A stretch of DNA of 64,000 bases, taken from contig BBZU01000001.1 in assembly GCA_001304995.1 (NCBI GenBank), positions 186,001-250,000 of the forward strand. Reading direction: 5' to 3'. Shown one piece after another: positions 1 to 8,451 of the stretch. The position numbers and the translations under genes were made by a program. The stretch's first letter is position 1, and each line of letters opens with the position of its first letter. This stretch comes from Clostridia bacterium UC5.1-1D10 (lineage in GTDB: Bacteria; Bacillota; Clostridia; Lachnospirales; Anaerotignaceae). The notes beneath the pieces are model-generated. The model was not told the origin of the DNA, did no database searches, and saw only the letters and a program-made list of their open reading frames with translations.

Positions 1-33
1 CGGCATTTCCTTTTTTCGTTCTATCCTCTTTTT

Positions 34-56
34 GTCTGCATAAACTATTTGCAGAC
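34..56. repeat. Inverted repeat upstream of spoIIP
   Basis: A 7-bp perfect inverted repeat, GTCTGCA and TGCAGAC, is separated by 9 bp. It lies just upstream of the spoIIP ribosome site. It could be a leader hairpin or a regulator site; no known consensus is recognised. Confidence 0.4.
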
Positions 57-74
57 CGAAAGGAGGTTACGCCC

Positions 75-1148
75 ATGGGGAAGAAAGAAAAGGATCAACG
101 GCTCCTGCGCCGGAATCTGCTGGGCGTTTGTGTGTTTTTGCTGGCGCTGCCTGTGCTCTGGCCCATGGGCGGCGCGGCTTTTGCCATGCGGGAGATTTTG
201 CCGGGACAAGTATCGGCGGCGGAGCCCACAGGGGAGGAAGGCGCAGACACCACAGGAGAAACGGAAACAGTGGAGGAAGAACCCGCAAAAGAAACGGGGC
301 TTTTCGGCATTGATGACCTGAAATTCAAAGAGGGAGAACAGGTGGCAGCTGCCTATCTGCCTCGGGAGGAAGTGGAGCGAATGCAGGATTTTTCCTATCT
401 CCAGAAGAAGTATTACACCACCGATTCCCGTACCATGCTGCTGCCCACGGATATCAACGTCAATGACGCACTGGCGAAGGATTTCACCATAGATACAGAG
501 GTGGAAGGTCCCAAAGTGCTCATATTCCATACCCATATTTCCGAAGGCTTTGCGGACAGTGATATGAGCAAGGGTAAGGAAGAAGGCATCTGGGGCGCGG
601 GGGAATATCTGAAGGAGTTACTGGAAAAAAAGTACGGCATCGAAGTCCTCCACCATGACGGGGTGTATGACCGGGTCAATGGCAAAGGACAGGTCACAGG
701 GGCTTATGAACGCATGGAGCCGGATATTCGACAGATTCTGGAGGAAAATCCCTCCATACAGGTCTGCATCGACATGCATCGAGATGGTGTCCTCGAGGGA
801 ACCCATCTGGTGACAGAAGTCAATGGCAAACCTACGGCGAAAATCATGTTTTTCAATGGGCTGTGCCGTTTGAACCAGAATGGGCAGGCAGTGCCCACAC
901 CGGGGCTGGATAACCCTTATGTGTCCGATAATCTGGCATTCAGTTTGCAGATGCAGACCCAGTCAGCGGCAAGATTTCCCGAATTCAATCGGAAAATCTA
1001 TCTCAATGCCTATCGCTTCAGCCTGCATATGCTGCCACGGTCTACCCTCATTGAAGTGGGTGCCCAGACCAATACCAAAGAAGAAATACATAACGCCATG
1101 GAACCTCTGGCGGAAATTCTGGCGGCGGTATTGCTGGGTGCGGAATAA
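75..1148 (+). CDS. spoIIP: Stage II sporulation protein P (SpoIIP), cell-wall amidase/endopeptidase
   Basis: SpoIIP is a membrane-anchored peptidoglycan hydrolase that works with SpoIID and SpoIIM to thin septal wall and drive forespore engulfment. The 357-residue product has a short basic N-terminus and one membrane segment (about residues 14-37). An acidic linker follows, then the amidase domain from about residue 145. Expected zinc/catalytic positions are visible: HTHISE (His152, Glu157), IDMHRDG (His235) and IEVGAQTNT (Glu327). The start is fixed by AAAGGAGG seven bases upstream of ATG. It is followed by a terminator and repeat copy 1. The length fits the family. The assignment is firm; its sporulation role is from family knowledge. 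Confidence 0.93.
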   Translation: MGKKEKDQRLLRRNLLGVCVFLLALPVLWPMGGAAFAMREILPGQVSAAEPTGEEGADTTGETETVEEEPAKETGLFGIDDLKFKEGEQVAAAYLPREEVERMQDFSYLQKKYYTTDSRTMLLPTDINVNDALAKDFTIDTEVEGPKVLIFHTHISEGFADSDMSKGKEEGIWGAGEYLKELLEKKYGIEVLHHDGVYDRVNGKGQVTGAYERMEPDIRQILEENPSIQVCIDMHRDGVLEGTHLVTEVNGKPTAKIMFFNGLCRLNQNGQAVPTPGLDNPYVSDNLAFSLQMQTQSAARFPEFNRKIYLNAYRFSLHMLPRSTLIEVGAQTNTKEEIHNAMEPLAEILAAVLLGAE

Positions 1149-1155
1149 AGAAAAA

Positions 1156-1188
1156 GGCACGACATTTCCAAAAAGGAAATGCCGTGCC
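1156..1188. terminator. Intrinsic terminator of spoIIP (first of two near-identical copies)
   Basis: A 14-bp stem begins GGCACGACATTTCC and closes with GGAAATGCCGTGCC around an A-rich loop, right after the spoIIP stop. A near-identical hairpin lies at 1419-1450 on the other side of repeat copy 1. Confidence 0.75.
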
Positions 1189-1190
1189 TG

Positions 1191-1413
1191 AGGGTGTCGA
1201 AAAAGTCGACCACCCTTCGTCAAAATCAGGATTTTTGACGAGGTTACTGTATGTATAAACAGTACGTTCCATCGGCATAAAAAATGCCTTGAAACGTGCT
1301 GTTTTCCTCGTCGGAAGTGAATTCCGACTGCGGGTTGAATTTGGGGAACCCTTTTGTTCCCCAAGCCCTTCCGCGTTTTTGCAAAAGTGTAAAATATCGT
1401 TTTTTGACAGTCT
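1191..1413 (+). repeat. Dispersed structured repeat, copy 1
   Basis: This is one of at least seven related intergenic elements in the window. Hairpins in order: GGGTGTCG/CGACcACCC, CGTCAAAATC/GATTTTTGACG, ACAGTACGTT/AACGTGCTGT enclosing the conserved TCCATCGGC and GCCTTGAAA loop, a CGTCGGAA/TTCCGAC hairpin, and TTGGGGAA/TTCCCCAA. It lacks the internal module of about 75 bp found in copies 3-5. It is bracketed by duplicated terminators. Confidence 0.8.
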
Positions 1414-1418
1414 AAAAG

Positions 1419-1454
1419 GCACGACATTTCCAGAAAAGAAATGCCGTGCCTTTT
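1419..1454. terminator. Bidirectional terminator (second copy) between spoIIP and the anti-sigma gene
   Basis: The hairpin GGCACGACATTTCC...GAAATGCCGTGCC is followed by TTTT on the + strand and preceded by AAAA, so it can serve both directions. It duplicates the hairpin at 1156-1188. Confidence 0.75.
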
Positions 1455-1479
1455 GTTATGAGGATATCCTCGAAAGTGG

Positions 1480-2337
1480 TTATTTTGTTACATCTTTGGG
1501 AATGGTGAAGGATACGGTACCCATGTAACCGGGTGCCACTTCGTATTCACCGAATACGATGACCAGTTCACCGGCTTCGTTCAGATAGAAGTTTTCATCC
1601 CCTGTCAGACCTGTGAAGCCGCCGGGCTCTCCTTCTGTGAAGTAAACTTTGCCTTCATCTTCAGCCATCTGTGCTGCCATCTGGTCTTTGATGTTCTGGC
1701 TCACAGCTTCCAGTTTTTCAGGGCTGTTCAGGAAATCTTTCAAAGATACGGTTTGACCTGTGGCTTTGTCCACAGTAAAGATTTTGACGAATTCAGCGCC
1801 GCTTGCCATGGTTTCCACAGTGTTGATGCGGATGCTCACATATTTGTCGTTGTCGGAAACCACTTCATAACTGGATTCCAGTGCGTAGTGGCCTTCTTCC
1901 TGACCCAGCTGGGCAACGACTTCTTTTTCATAACGGGAAATCAGTTCTTTTGCGTAAGCGTCCATGTCCGCGTTGGCTGCCACGTTGCCGTCGATCTGAG
2001 GCACGCTGATGTCAGCCATCATGCCGTTGTTTGTACTTTCGTTGTAGTTGCGGATGGTCACCACTCTTGCAATGCTGCCGATAACGGGGATGCCGTCCAT
2101 AGCCTGTGCCACAACGGGGCTGGCGTTTACGGCAATGCCAAATGTGAGTACAAGTGCTGCGGCGGTAACGCCGGTACGTTTCATGTTTTTCATACGATCG
2201 CTCCTCTTCTTTTCTAATCTCGCTCTCATGATGCCTGCTTCTATTCTATCTCTTGTTTCCTGGGGTACGGGAATCTGGTCATACTCTTCTTTCCACATTT
2301 CCATGGACTCCCTTCTATGATCGTCCTGTGTTTTCAT
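1480..2337 (-). CDS. RsiV-like anti-sigma factor (DUF4163/DUF3298 type)
   Basis: Predicted membrane anti-sigma factor for the ECF sigma factor encoded immediately upstream; it should hold the sigma factor inactive until an envelope signal arrives. The 285-residue protein has a cytoplasmic N-terminal helix rich in Glu/Arg (1-50), one membrane segment (about 54-75) and a large external domain. That domain ends in the DEAGELVIVFGEYEVAPG-type block seen in the DUF3298 domain of RsiV. In Bacillus RsiV this domain binds lysozyme; whether this one does is inference. It is cotranscribed with the sigma gene 18 bp upstream. Confidence 0.8.
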   Translation of the reverse strand: MKTQDDHRRESMEMWKEEYDQIPVPQETRDRIEAGIMRARLEKKRSDRMKNMKRTGVTAAALVLTFGIAVNASPVVAQAMDGIPVIGSIARVVTIRNYNESTNNGMMADISVPQIDGNVAANADMDAYAKELISRYEKEVVAQLGQEEGHYALESSYEVVSDNDKYVSIRINTVETMASGAEFVKIFTVDKATGQTVSLKDFLNSPEKLEAVSQNIKDQMAAQMAEDEGKVYFTEGEPGGFTGLTGDENFYLNEAGELVIVFGEYEVAPGYMGTVSFTIPKDVTK

Positions 2338-2355
2338 AACCCCCGACGCTCCTTT

Positions 2356-2865
2356 CTAAATTCTGTTCTGCTCCGCTTCGGGCCGCAGTTTTCGCAGTGC
2401 CCGGTACAGCCGTGCCTTGACGGTGTTCAGGTTTTCGCCTGTGATTTGGGCGATGTCCTCCAGTTTACAGTCCTCAAAAAATCTTAGTATGATGACGCTT
2501 TTCTCTCTGTCATTGAGGTGTTCCAGCATTTCTTCCAGTTCCCATTTGCTGTGGAGCTGGGCAAGCTCATTGGTGTAATCCCCCACGGCTGCTGTCAGCG
2601 GTTCTGTCACCTCCTCTACCGTATCTTCCCGCTTGTGTTTCCGCAGAAATTCCAAAGCGGTGTTGATGACGATGCGATACAGCCAGGTGCCGAGGTAAGC
2701 GTCGTTCTGGACGCTGCGGCAGTCCCGCATGGCTTTGTAGGCGCTTTCCTGAACGATGTCCAGGGCGTCCTGTTCGTTGTGGACGTAGCTGTAAGCCAAT
2801 CGGTAGTACCTGCTGTACTGACTGAGGAGAAGGTCTTCTGTCTGTTTTTCCCGTTTGGTTTTCAT
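2356..2865 (-). CDS. ECF RNA polymerase sigma factor (SigV-like)
   Basis: A 169-residue extracytoplasmic-function sigma factor. Region 2 is seen in YRLAYSYVHNEQDALDIVQE with the downstream LGTWLYRIVINTALEF block. Region 4 is LNDREKSVIILRFFEDCKLE followed by a helix-turn-helix (ENLNTVKARLYRAL). I placed the start at the ATG preceded by GGAGGAGATCCT; a longer upstream in-frame extension has no ribosome site. It is the first gene of an operon with the RsiV-like anti-sigma factor. A GCAACTT-N14-CATCTAA motif upstream suggests autoregulation. Confidence 0.9.
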   Translation of the reverse strand: MKTKREKQTEDLLLSQYSRYYRLAYSYVHNEQDALDIVQESAYKAMRDCRSVQNDAYLGTWLYRIVINTALEFLRKHKREDTVEEVTEPLTAAVGDYTNELAQLHSKWELEEMLEHLNDREKSVIILRFFEDCKLEDIAQITGENLNTVKARLYRALRKLRPEAEQNRI

Positions 2866-2911
2866 AGGATCTCCTCCGAAAAAATATGAAGTGTTTGTGT
2901 GTTTCTGATTG

Positions 2912-2939
2912 TTAGATGCACGAGATGCCAAAAAGTTGC
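2912..2939 (-). promoter_or_regulatory. Candidate ECF-type autoregulated promoter
   Basis: Read on the minus strand: GCAACTT, 14-bp spacer starting TTTGGC, then CATCTAA, about 50 bp upstream of the sigma start. This resembles ECF promoters with an AAC-containing -35. The same AACYTTTTGGC core recurs ahead of the second ECF gene (56004-56031). Confidence 0.5.
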
Positions 2940-3065
2940 GAAAGTTTTTTGAAAAAATTTTTTCTTTTTTTCAGTGTAGCCAAAAATGAGGAAAAAGGGA
3001 AGCTTTACAGGGGGGAAGGCAGGGTGTAAAATAGTACGAAAGCAAAAGAGAAAGGATTGGGAACC

Positions 3066-3721
3066 ATGAAAAAATGGCAGCAGAACATCGTCCTGTTCGA
3101 TCTGGACGGCACATTGACAGATTCCGCGGAGGGCATCATCCGCTCCGTACAGCATATGCAGGAAAAACAGGCAGAGAAGTTTGGGAAGCGGAAAAACTGG
3201 GCTTCATCGTAGGGCCTCCCCTCAGGGACAGCTTCCGGGACGCTTTCGGCATGAAAACAGAAGAAGAAATCGACAACGCCGTATCTGTGTTCCGTGAGAG
3301 ATATTTCTCCGTGGGGCTTTTCGAAAACGCAGTCTATGACGGCGTCAAAGAAATGCTGGAAGAACTGAAGAAAATGGGCAAACGCCTTGCCGTTGCTACA
3401 TCCAAGCATGAAAGCACCGCAGTCCGCATCCTGACACATTTCGGTCTGGCGGATTATTTCGAGGTTATCGGCGGTGACGACCCCGCATCCAATCGGGATA
3501 ATAAGACCAAAGTAGTGGCTTATGTGCTGGAACGAATGAACGCAGAAAAAAGCGACGTTGCCATGGTAGGCGACCGGAAATATGACATCGAAGGAGCACA
3601 CGCTTTGGGCGTGGAAGCCATTGGTGTGCTTTATGGCTATGGCAGCCGGGAAGAATTTGCCGCCTGCGGCGCAGACGCTGTGGTGGAAACACCGGCGGAA
3701 CTGGTGGAACTGTTTCGGTAA
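3066..3721 (+). pseudogene. HAD-superfamily phosphatase (phosphoglycolate phosphatase-like), frameshifted
   Basis: Two frames together encode one HAD hydrolase of about 218 residues. The first frame, from an ATG with the leader GAAAGGATTGGGAACC, carries motif I, LFDLDGTLTDSAEGII. The second carries motif II/III and IV: AVATSKHESTAV, then MVGDRKYDIEGAHALGVEAI. The break is at an A5 run (3163-3167): one added A restores SVQHMQEKTGREVWEAEKL. Without it translation stops after 48 codons. Substrate is unknown; the family acts on small phosphate esters. The missing base may be a sequencing error rather than a real mutation. Confidence 0.8.
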
Positions 3722-3722
3722 A

Positions 3723-3750
3723 GAAGAAGGGATTTTCCCTTCTTTTTTTA
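3723..3750 (+). terminator. Terminator after HAD phosphatase
   Basis: AGAAGGGA/TCCCTTCT stem followed by seven T residues, right after the stop codon. Confidence 0.75.
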
Positions 3751-3864
3751 TGCCTTCAAAAAGGACAAATGTGCTTGTCAAAGATACAACTGTCGTGCTA
3801 TGCTGAAAATAAGAGATTGGGGGAAAAGGGCATAGATAAAAGGCATGGATTAAGGGGGAATCTC

Positions 3865-4344
3865 ATGAAAAAAATCACATGGATTGAAATCATTGTCGTT
3901 TTGGCATTGGTGGCAGGCTGGTTTTATATGGAGAAAACGGAAAGCCTGACCATATTTGTCAAAGAGGATATGACAAAAGAAGAAATTCTGGCGGAAATGC
4001 CGGAAATTGCCGTTACGGAGCAGGATGAAAAGTTGGAGGATTATGTGATGGGACTGCCGGAGGTGCAGGAACTGTTGGCACAGCCTGACGGGGGAAGTAT
4101 CCCCAATGAAAAAGAGGAAACCCTCCTTTCGGATTTTTTGGCAGAAGGCGATTTGCTGACGGGATTTGGCGTAGTGGATCATGATGTATATCTGGACATC
4201 AAACAGGGAGAGGAAAAGCAGCTTTCCTATACCTTTGACGGCGCAGGAACTCAGCCTATGCGGAAGATCATCTGGGTGTATGAACAGCGGTGGGACGGAT
4301 GGCAGAATACAGCCGCTTATGAGGCCTGGGGGATTCCTATGTGA
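3865..4344 (+). CDS. Uncharacterised membrane-anchored protein (paralogue of next gene)
   Basis: A 159-residue protein of no recognised family. It has one N-terminal membrane segment (about 6-23) and an acidic external domain with TKEEILAEMPEIAVTEQDEK and VMGLPEVQELLAQ. The following gene encodes a clear paralogue (AAEIKEEFPEIAF, VMALPEVQAALA) with the same layout, so the pair arose by tandem duplication. Start chosen at the ATG preceded by AAGGGGGAA; upstream in-frame codons have no ribosome site. Function unknown; a cell-surface or envelope role is inferred only from the anchor. Confidence 0.7.
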   Translation: MKKITWIEIIVVLALVAGWFYMEKTESLTIFVKEDMTKEEILAEMPEIAVTEQDEKLEDYVMGLPEVQELLAQPDGGSIPNEKEETLLSDFLAEGDLLTGFGVVDHDVYLDIKQGEEKQLSYTFDGAGTQPMRKIIWVYEQRWDGWQNTAAYEAWGIPM

Positions 4345-4411
4345 AGCGAACAGGGAAACACGCATGGTTTTCCTGGGTAGGCGGTCTGTTCCGCTGAAAG
4401 GAGGATGCTGT

Positions 4412-5161
4412 ATGAAGAAGATTGGTATTTGTCTGATGGTGGTATTGTCTTTTATTTTGGTAGGAAATACTGTCTATGATTTTCGTATGAACAGCCGTTA
4501 CAGCGTGGTGCAGTTCCAGCCCTCTGATATGACGGCGGCGGAAATCAAAGAGGAATTTCCAGAAATCGCTTTTTCTGAGAAAGACCGCACACTTCATGCA
4601 GATGTGATGGCACTGCCGGAGGTGCAGGCGGCTTTGGCGGCGGAGAAAGAAACCATATTCACCAAAGAAGAAGGGGCAGCTCTTTTGGAGGAATATCTTA
4701 TGGAAGGCAGGGAACTGGCAGAATTTTCTGTTTCCGATGGGGTTTCTGTGGTTTTCCGAGATGCGGAGCACAGAGAAACAGCCTATACCTTTGATGAGGG
4801 CTATCTGTCAAAAGAGATTTCTGTTTATGAAAAACATCCCGGACGGAATTGGGACTGTGTTGCCATCTATAAAAATCTGAATGGAAATTATGAGAAGGTT
4901 GACGGCATTCCACAGTGGTTTCCTGGCGGCAGCTGCGGAACGAAGCATAGGAGGGATTTCTATGACGAAAAAGACAAGCCGAAAATTGGGGCTTTTACTG
5001 CTGGTGCTGGCAGTGTATTTTGTGATATATGCCTTGGGGCATCCCACAGGCAGTTTTCCATGGAGCAACAGCGTCACTTATGGCGTTTATCTGGTGTATA
5101 TTTTGTTGACGGGAGTGCTTCTTTGGGCGCCATTTGGGAAAAAACAGAGGTGATCATATGA
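4412..5161 (+). CDS. Uncharacterised membrane-anchored protein, apparent stop loss by frameshift
   Basis: Paralogue of the previous gene: N-terminal membrane segment (residues 4-20), then the related PSDMTAAEIKEEFPEIAFSE and DVMALPEVQAALAAE blocks. The open frame runs 249 codons and overlaps the whole next gene, which is unusual. Adding one A to the A5 run at 4871-4875 ends the protein at 4893 as ...WDCVAIYKKSEWKL. That matches the length of its paralogue exactly (160 versus 159 residues). I infer that the natural gene is 4412-4893 and that the C-terminal 90 residues are an artefact or mutation. Ribosome site GAAAGGAGG is clear. Confidence 0.65.
   Translation: MKKIGICLMVVLSFILVGNTVYDFRMNSRYSVVQFQPSDMTAAEIKEEFPEIAFSEKDRTLHADVMALPEVQAALAAEKETIFTKEEGAALLEEYLMEGRELAEFSVSDGVSVVFRDAEHRETAYTFDEGYLSKEISVYEKHPGRNWDCVAIYKNLNGNYEKVDGIPQWFPGGSCGTKHRRDFYDEKDKPKIGAFTAGAGSVFCDICLGASHRQFSMEQQRHLWRLSGVYFVDGSASLGAIWEKTEVII
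4962..5153 (+). CDS. Small two-helix membrane protein
   Basis: A 63-residue hydrophobic protein with a basic N-terminus (MTKKTSRKLG) and two predicted membrane segments (about 9-27 and 39-58), ending GKKQR. The start has AGGAGGG six bases upstream. It lies wholly inside the over-extended frame of the preceding gene, which supports that gene ending earlier. No family recognised. Confidence 0.6.
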   Translation: MTKKTSRKLGLLLLVLAVYFVIYALGHPTGSFPWSNSVTYGVYLVYILLTGVLLWAPFGKKQR

Positions 5162-5751
5162 AAGTGGAACAATTTGTCATGGCATACGGCGTGGAACAGG
5201 ATCGTCTGCGTGCTTTTTTGCCGGAGGGCTTTGTTTCCCTGCGTCCGGTGCTGCGGATCAATGGAGAAATTCGGACAAATGGAATGGAAACATACTATCT
5301 GGAACTGAATACGCCAGTGGAAGCCCGCGGCAAACGGGGCTGGCTGAATGTTGCCCACTGGGACAGCGAACATACAGACCTGACTTGCAAAAGAGAGGGG
5401 AAGGCAGTGACATTTCAAACGCCTTTTCTCCAGATTACTTATACAGGAACGGGAGCCGTAGGGGGATGCCCGGCGGAAAAAGATAATGACGGCTGTTTCT
5501 TTTTGGAGGAAGCCTTTCGCCCGGCAGAAATCATTGACCAGAAAAAGGAATTTTGCGACTGTGCCTTTTCCTGGCATTTTACGGAAACAGATGCCAAAGG
5601 CATCAGTGTCAATGGAAAAACACTGCCAACCATTCCCACAGAGGCAAAAATCACGTATCCAAAACAGCCTTTTACAGCGGAAACGGCAGCAGCCATTCCC
5701 TGTGAACAGATTTTGGGCGCCTATATGGTGCGGTTTGAGCGGGAAACATGA
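5158..5751 (+). CDS. Conserved hypothetical protein (acetoacetate-decarboxylase-like fold suspected)
   Basis: A soluble 197-residue protein. The N-terminus FVMAYGVEQDRLRAFLPEGF resembles the opening of acetoacetate-decarboxylase-fold proteins, where a partner residue and LPEGF-type loop recur. Later blocks include GTGAVGGCPAEKDNDGCFF and FSWHFTETDAKG. I do not recognise a named family with confidence and no catalytic lysine can be assigned. The start has AGAGGTGATC before ATG. It ends 3' of the small membrane protein gene and is followed by a strong terminator. Confidence 0.6.
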   Translation: MKVEQFVMAYGVEQDRLRAFLPEGFVSLRPVLRINGEIRTNGMETYYLELNTPVEARGKRGWLNVAHWDSEHTDLTCKREGKAVTFQTPFLQITYTGTGAVGGCPAEKDNDGCFFLEEAFRPAEIIDQKKEFCDCAFSWHFTETDAKGISVNGKTLPTIPTEAKITYPKQPFTAETAAAIPCEQILGAYMVRFERET

Positions 5752-5788
5752 AAAAAGCCCTTCGCATTTTGCGTGCGAGGGGCTTTTG
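5752..5788 (+). terminator. Terminator after 5158-5751
   Basis: AAAAGCCCTTCGCA/TGCGAGGGGCTTTT stem; near-perfect 14-bp helix with terminal T residues. Confidence 0.8.
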
Positions 5789-5873
5789 ATTTTTACGGGA
5801 AACATTGCCAATGTCCGCAAAACATGGTATGCTCATCATAAAGTTAGTTGATGCTAATCAAAGGAGGTTGCCT

Positions 5874-6116
5874 ATGAGACCCATTACGAAAATCATACCC
5901 ATTCTATTGCTTCTTTCTTTCTCCGCGGCAGGCTGCGGCAACAAAAAACCAGCGGAAGAAACCCAGAAAAAGGTATCCTATGAAGAACTGACACAAGATC
6001 CTCATCTTTCTGACGCTTTGGAGGAAATGGACGATGAAAGCAGAGAAAAGCTGGAAAACAGTGAGGAAATTGTGGTGACACAGGGGGTTTTGACCAAAGA
6101 GGAAACAGAGCCGTAA
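5874..6116 (+). CDS. Small lipoprotein
   Basis: An 80-residue secreted protein. A basic N-terminus and hydrophobic stretch (IIPILLLLSFS) lead to a lipobox-like AAGC at residues 18-21; the mature part is short, highly charged and acidic. Ribosome site AAAGGAGG precedes the ATG. Attachment to the outer face of the membrane is inferred from the lipobox. No function can be assigned. Confidence 0.65.
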   Translation: MRPITKIIPILLLLSFSAAGCGNKKPAEETQKKVSYEELTQDPHLSDALEEMDDESREKLENSEEIVVTQGVLTKEETEP

Positions 6117-6138
6117 ACTGTTTTTTGAGAAAACAAAA

Positions 6139-6167
6139 AAGCTGGAATCCTAGGGATTCCAGCTTTC
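6139..6167. terminator. Bidirectional terminator
   Basis: AAGCTGGAATCC/GGATTCCAGCTT stem between convergent genes, flanked by A and T runs. Confidence 0.8.
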
Positions 6168-6173
6168 TTATTT

Positions 6174-6623
6174 TTATGGAGCAATGGGCAGACAAAGGTC
6201 ACAGCAGTGTCTGTCCACTTCTTTTTTGATATAGCGTTCCATGATGGGTCTGCGAAAGTCTATGGTATAGCCCTGTGCCGCCGCAGCATCGAAACAGCCT
6301 GCCCATGCCTGCGCAAGGGCTTCTGTGGTGTGGGGCAGGGTGAAAATAAGATATTTTCCTCCGGGAAGTGTTTGGACAGGCAAATTCAACAGCCCTTGGG
6401 TGCATACATCGTAGCGGCACAGATGGGGCGGCGTTGTCTGGGGATTATCCCAAGGTACTGCCCATATGGTGGTATTTTCCTGCCAGAGCCCTTTTTCGGT
6501 GATGCGGTTTTTCATTTTTGCCATAAGAGCGGCGTTTTCTCTGCCGTAAGCCCCTGTGCGGCGCAAATACTGGACAGGCAGAGCGTCCCAGTATTCTGTT
6601 TTCGTTTCCAGCCAAAATGCCAT
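6174..6623 (-). CDS. GyrI-like / AraC effector-binding domain protein
   Basis: A 149-residue stand-alone effector-binding domain, related to GyrI and the sensor domain of AraC-type regulators (SOUL/GyrI fold). Visible family-like blocks are YLRRTGAYG near residue 19, LCRYDVCTQG, and the C-terminal IDFRRPIMERYIKK. Such proteins bind small hydrophobic molecules or DNA gyrase, but the ligand is unknown. Start at ATG preceded by AGGGAGG. Monocistronic, with terminators on both sides. Confidence 0.7.
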   Translation of the reverse strand: MAFWLETKTEYWDALPVQYLRRTGAYGRENAALMAKMKNRITEKGLWQENTTIWAVPWDNPQTTPPHLCRYDVCTQGLLNLPVQTLPGGKYLIFTLPHTTEALAQAWAGCFDAAAAQGYTIDFRRPIMERYIKKEVDRHCCDLCLPIAP

Positions 6624-6691
6624 GGCGTTCCCTCCTTTTTGTTAGGGAGAGCATAACCCCAGTTAAAATGATTTGCAAGGCTTTTTTACGA

Positions 6692-6720
6692 AAAAACAGC
6701 GTGGAATTACCACGCTGTTT
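6692..6720. terminator. Terminator of argGH
   Basis: AAACAGCGTGG/CCACGCTGTTT perfect stem just downstream of the argH stop on the minus strand, with A-rich and T-rich flanks. Confidence 0.75.
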
Positions 6721-6735
6721 CTATCAATCCTACTA

Positions 6736-8115
6736 TTACAATTTTTCCAGATATGCTTTGTTATCTGCAATGGCCTTTGTGGTCATGGCTTTGGAAGGGC
6801 CGCCGATGACGTTTCTTGCTTCCACGCACTGTTTCACGCTGATGGCATCGTACACGCTTTCGTTGAATACAGGGGAAATTGCCTGATATTCTTCCAGAGA
6901 AAGGTCGTCCAGATTGGTGTTGTGTTCGATGCAGTAAAGCACCAGATGACCGATGATGCTGTGAGCGTCACGGAAAGGCACGCCCTGTTTTACCAGCCAG
7001 TCCGCCGCGTCGGTGGCGTTGGTGAAGCCGCCTTTTGCTGCCTGAAGCATGTTATCTTTCTTCACTGTCATGGTTGCGATCATGTTTGTGAAAACGGGCA
7101 GACACATTTTTACGGTGTCGATGGCGTCAAAGAGGGCTTCTTTGTCTTCCTGCATGTCTTTGTTGTAAGCCAGAGGCAGACCTTTCAGTGTGGTCAAGAG
7201 TCCCATGAGATGACCGTAGACACGTCCGGTCTTACCGCGGATGAGTTCTGCCATGTCGGGGTTCTTTTTCTGGGGCATGATGCTGGAACCGGTGGCGTAA
7301 GCGTCATCCAGTTCGATGAAGCGGAATTCATGGCTGCTCCAGAGAATGATTTCTTCACAGAAACGGCTCAGGTGCATCATGAGCATGGAAAGGTCGGAAA
7401 CCAGTTCCACGCAGAAATCACGGTCGGAAACGCCGTCCATGCTGTTGGCAGAGATTGCCGCAAAGCCCAGCTGTTCTGCCACGAAATAACGGTCTAAAGG
7501 ATATGTGGTAGTAGCCAGTGCGCCGCTGCCCAGAGGCAGTACGTCTGTCCGTTTGTAAGCGTCGCAGAGGCGGTCATAGTCCCGTTTGAACATTTCCACA
7601 TAAGCCAGCAGATGGTGTGCCAGTGTCACAGGCTGTGCACGCTGGAGATGGGTATAGCCGGGCAGGATGGTTTCTGTGTGGGCTTCTGCCAGTGTGTTCA
7701 GTTCCGCCAGCAGGTTTTTCACCAGAGATTTGATTTCGGTGATTTCCTTTTTGGTGTACATACGGGTGTCCAGTGCTACCTGGTCGTTCCGGCTTCTGCC
7801 TGTATGAAGTTTTTTGCCCACGTCGCCGATGCGGCTGATGAGGATGGTCTCCATGTTCATATGGATGTCCTCAGCCTTTTCGTCGAAAGTCACTTTGCCT
7901 GCTTCGATGTCGTCCAGGATTTCACCCAGTGTTTTCACAATGAGGTCTGCGTCCTCCTGGGGGATGATGCCCTGTTTGCCCAGCATGGCTGCGTGTGCCA
8001 TACTGCCGGTGATGTCCTCATGGTACATGCGGCTGTCAAAGCCGATGGAGGAATGGAAATGGTCTGTAAAGCTGTCTGTGGATTTGGTGAAGCGTCCGCC
8101 CCAAAGTTTCTGCAT
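6736..8115 (-). CDS. argH: Argininosuccinate lyase
   Basis: Last enzyme of arginine synthesis: cleaves argininosuccinate to arginine and fumarate in the cytoplasm. The 459-residue length is normal. The fumarase-superfamily signature [15 protein letters not shown] is present, as are the N-terminal [12 protein letters not shown] and the HTGRSRNDQ motif. The start is the ATG preceded by AGGAAG; a longer open frame upstream covers noncoding leader. It lies 336 bp downstream of argG and is probably cotranscribed. Confidence 0.97.
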   Translation of the reverse strand: MQKLWGGRFTKSTDSFTDHFHSSIGFDSRMYHEDITGSMAHAAMLGKQGIIPQEDADLIVKTLGEILDDIEAGKVTFDEKAEDIHMNMETILISRIGDVGKKLHTGRSRNDQVALDTRMYTKKEITEIKSLVKNLLAELNTLAEAHTETILPGYTHLQRAQPVTLAHHLLAYVEMFKRDYDRLCDAYKRTDVLPLGSGALATTTYPLDRYFVAEQLGFAAISANSMDGVSDRDFCVELVSDLSMLMMHLSRFCEEIILWSSHEFRFIELDDAYATGSSIMPQKKNPDMAELIRGKTGRVYGHLMGLLTTLKGLPLAYNKDMQEDKEALFDAIDTVKMCLPVFTNMIATMTVKKDNMLQAAKGGFTNATDAADWLVKQGVPFRDAHSIIGHLVLYCIEHNTNLDDLSLEEYQAISPVFNESVYDAISVKQCVEARNVIGGPSKAMTTKAIADNKAYLEKL

Positions 8116-8451
8116 AAAAATCTTCCTTTCTATGTCATGGGGCGAAAGCCCGCAATTTCTAGTGATAAAGAAAAAATGGACTGTTCCCTTGGGACAGCCC
8201 CGAAAAACCTGTGGCATAGAGTCTCCATGCCGGTTTTTGTTGACCATGGTTTTCTGGAAGCCTGCTGGTTCATGGGTCATGTATAGGCAGTGAAGGTAGT
8301 TTTGTTTGACTGTGAATGAACCAGTGCGTCCATGTTTCCGTTTGGTTTTTGATTCATGGAAACCGCTCAGGGCAGTTTCCATGTTTTTATCTTTTGTATG
8401 TATGAACAAATGGGGGCAAGGTGAGGTGCCCCCCCACATTGTTACCGTGAA
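8116..8451. other. argG-argH intergenic region
   Basis: 336 bp without a credible gene. It holds a perfect 9-bp hairpin CATGGAAAC/GTTTCCATG (8355-8383) and a G/C hairpin at 8411-8434 close to the argG stop. These may be processing or attenuation structures. The overlapping open frame extending argH upstream has no ribosome site. Confidence 0.5.

Noticed and set aside
963-1427. 154-codon minus-strand frame over the end of spoIIP and repeat copy 1
   Set aside because: It spans the structured repeat and terminators; shared peptide words with other copies come from the conserved DNA repeat.
6673-7497. 274-codon plus-strand frame opposite argH
   Set aside because: Antisense shadow of argH with Phe/His/Val-rich translation; argH is certain.
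8116-8439. N-terminal extension of ArgH by 108 codons
   Set aside because: ArgH proteins start at MQKLWGGRF and that ATG has a ribosome site; the extension covers hairpins and has none.
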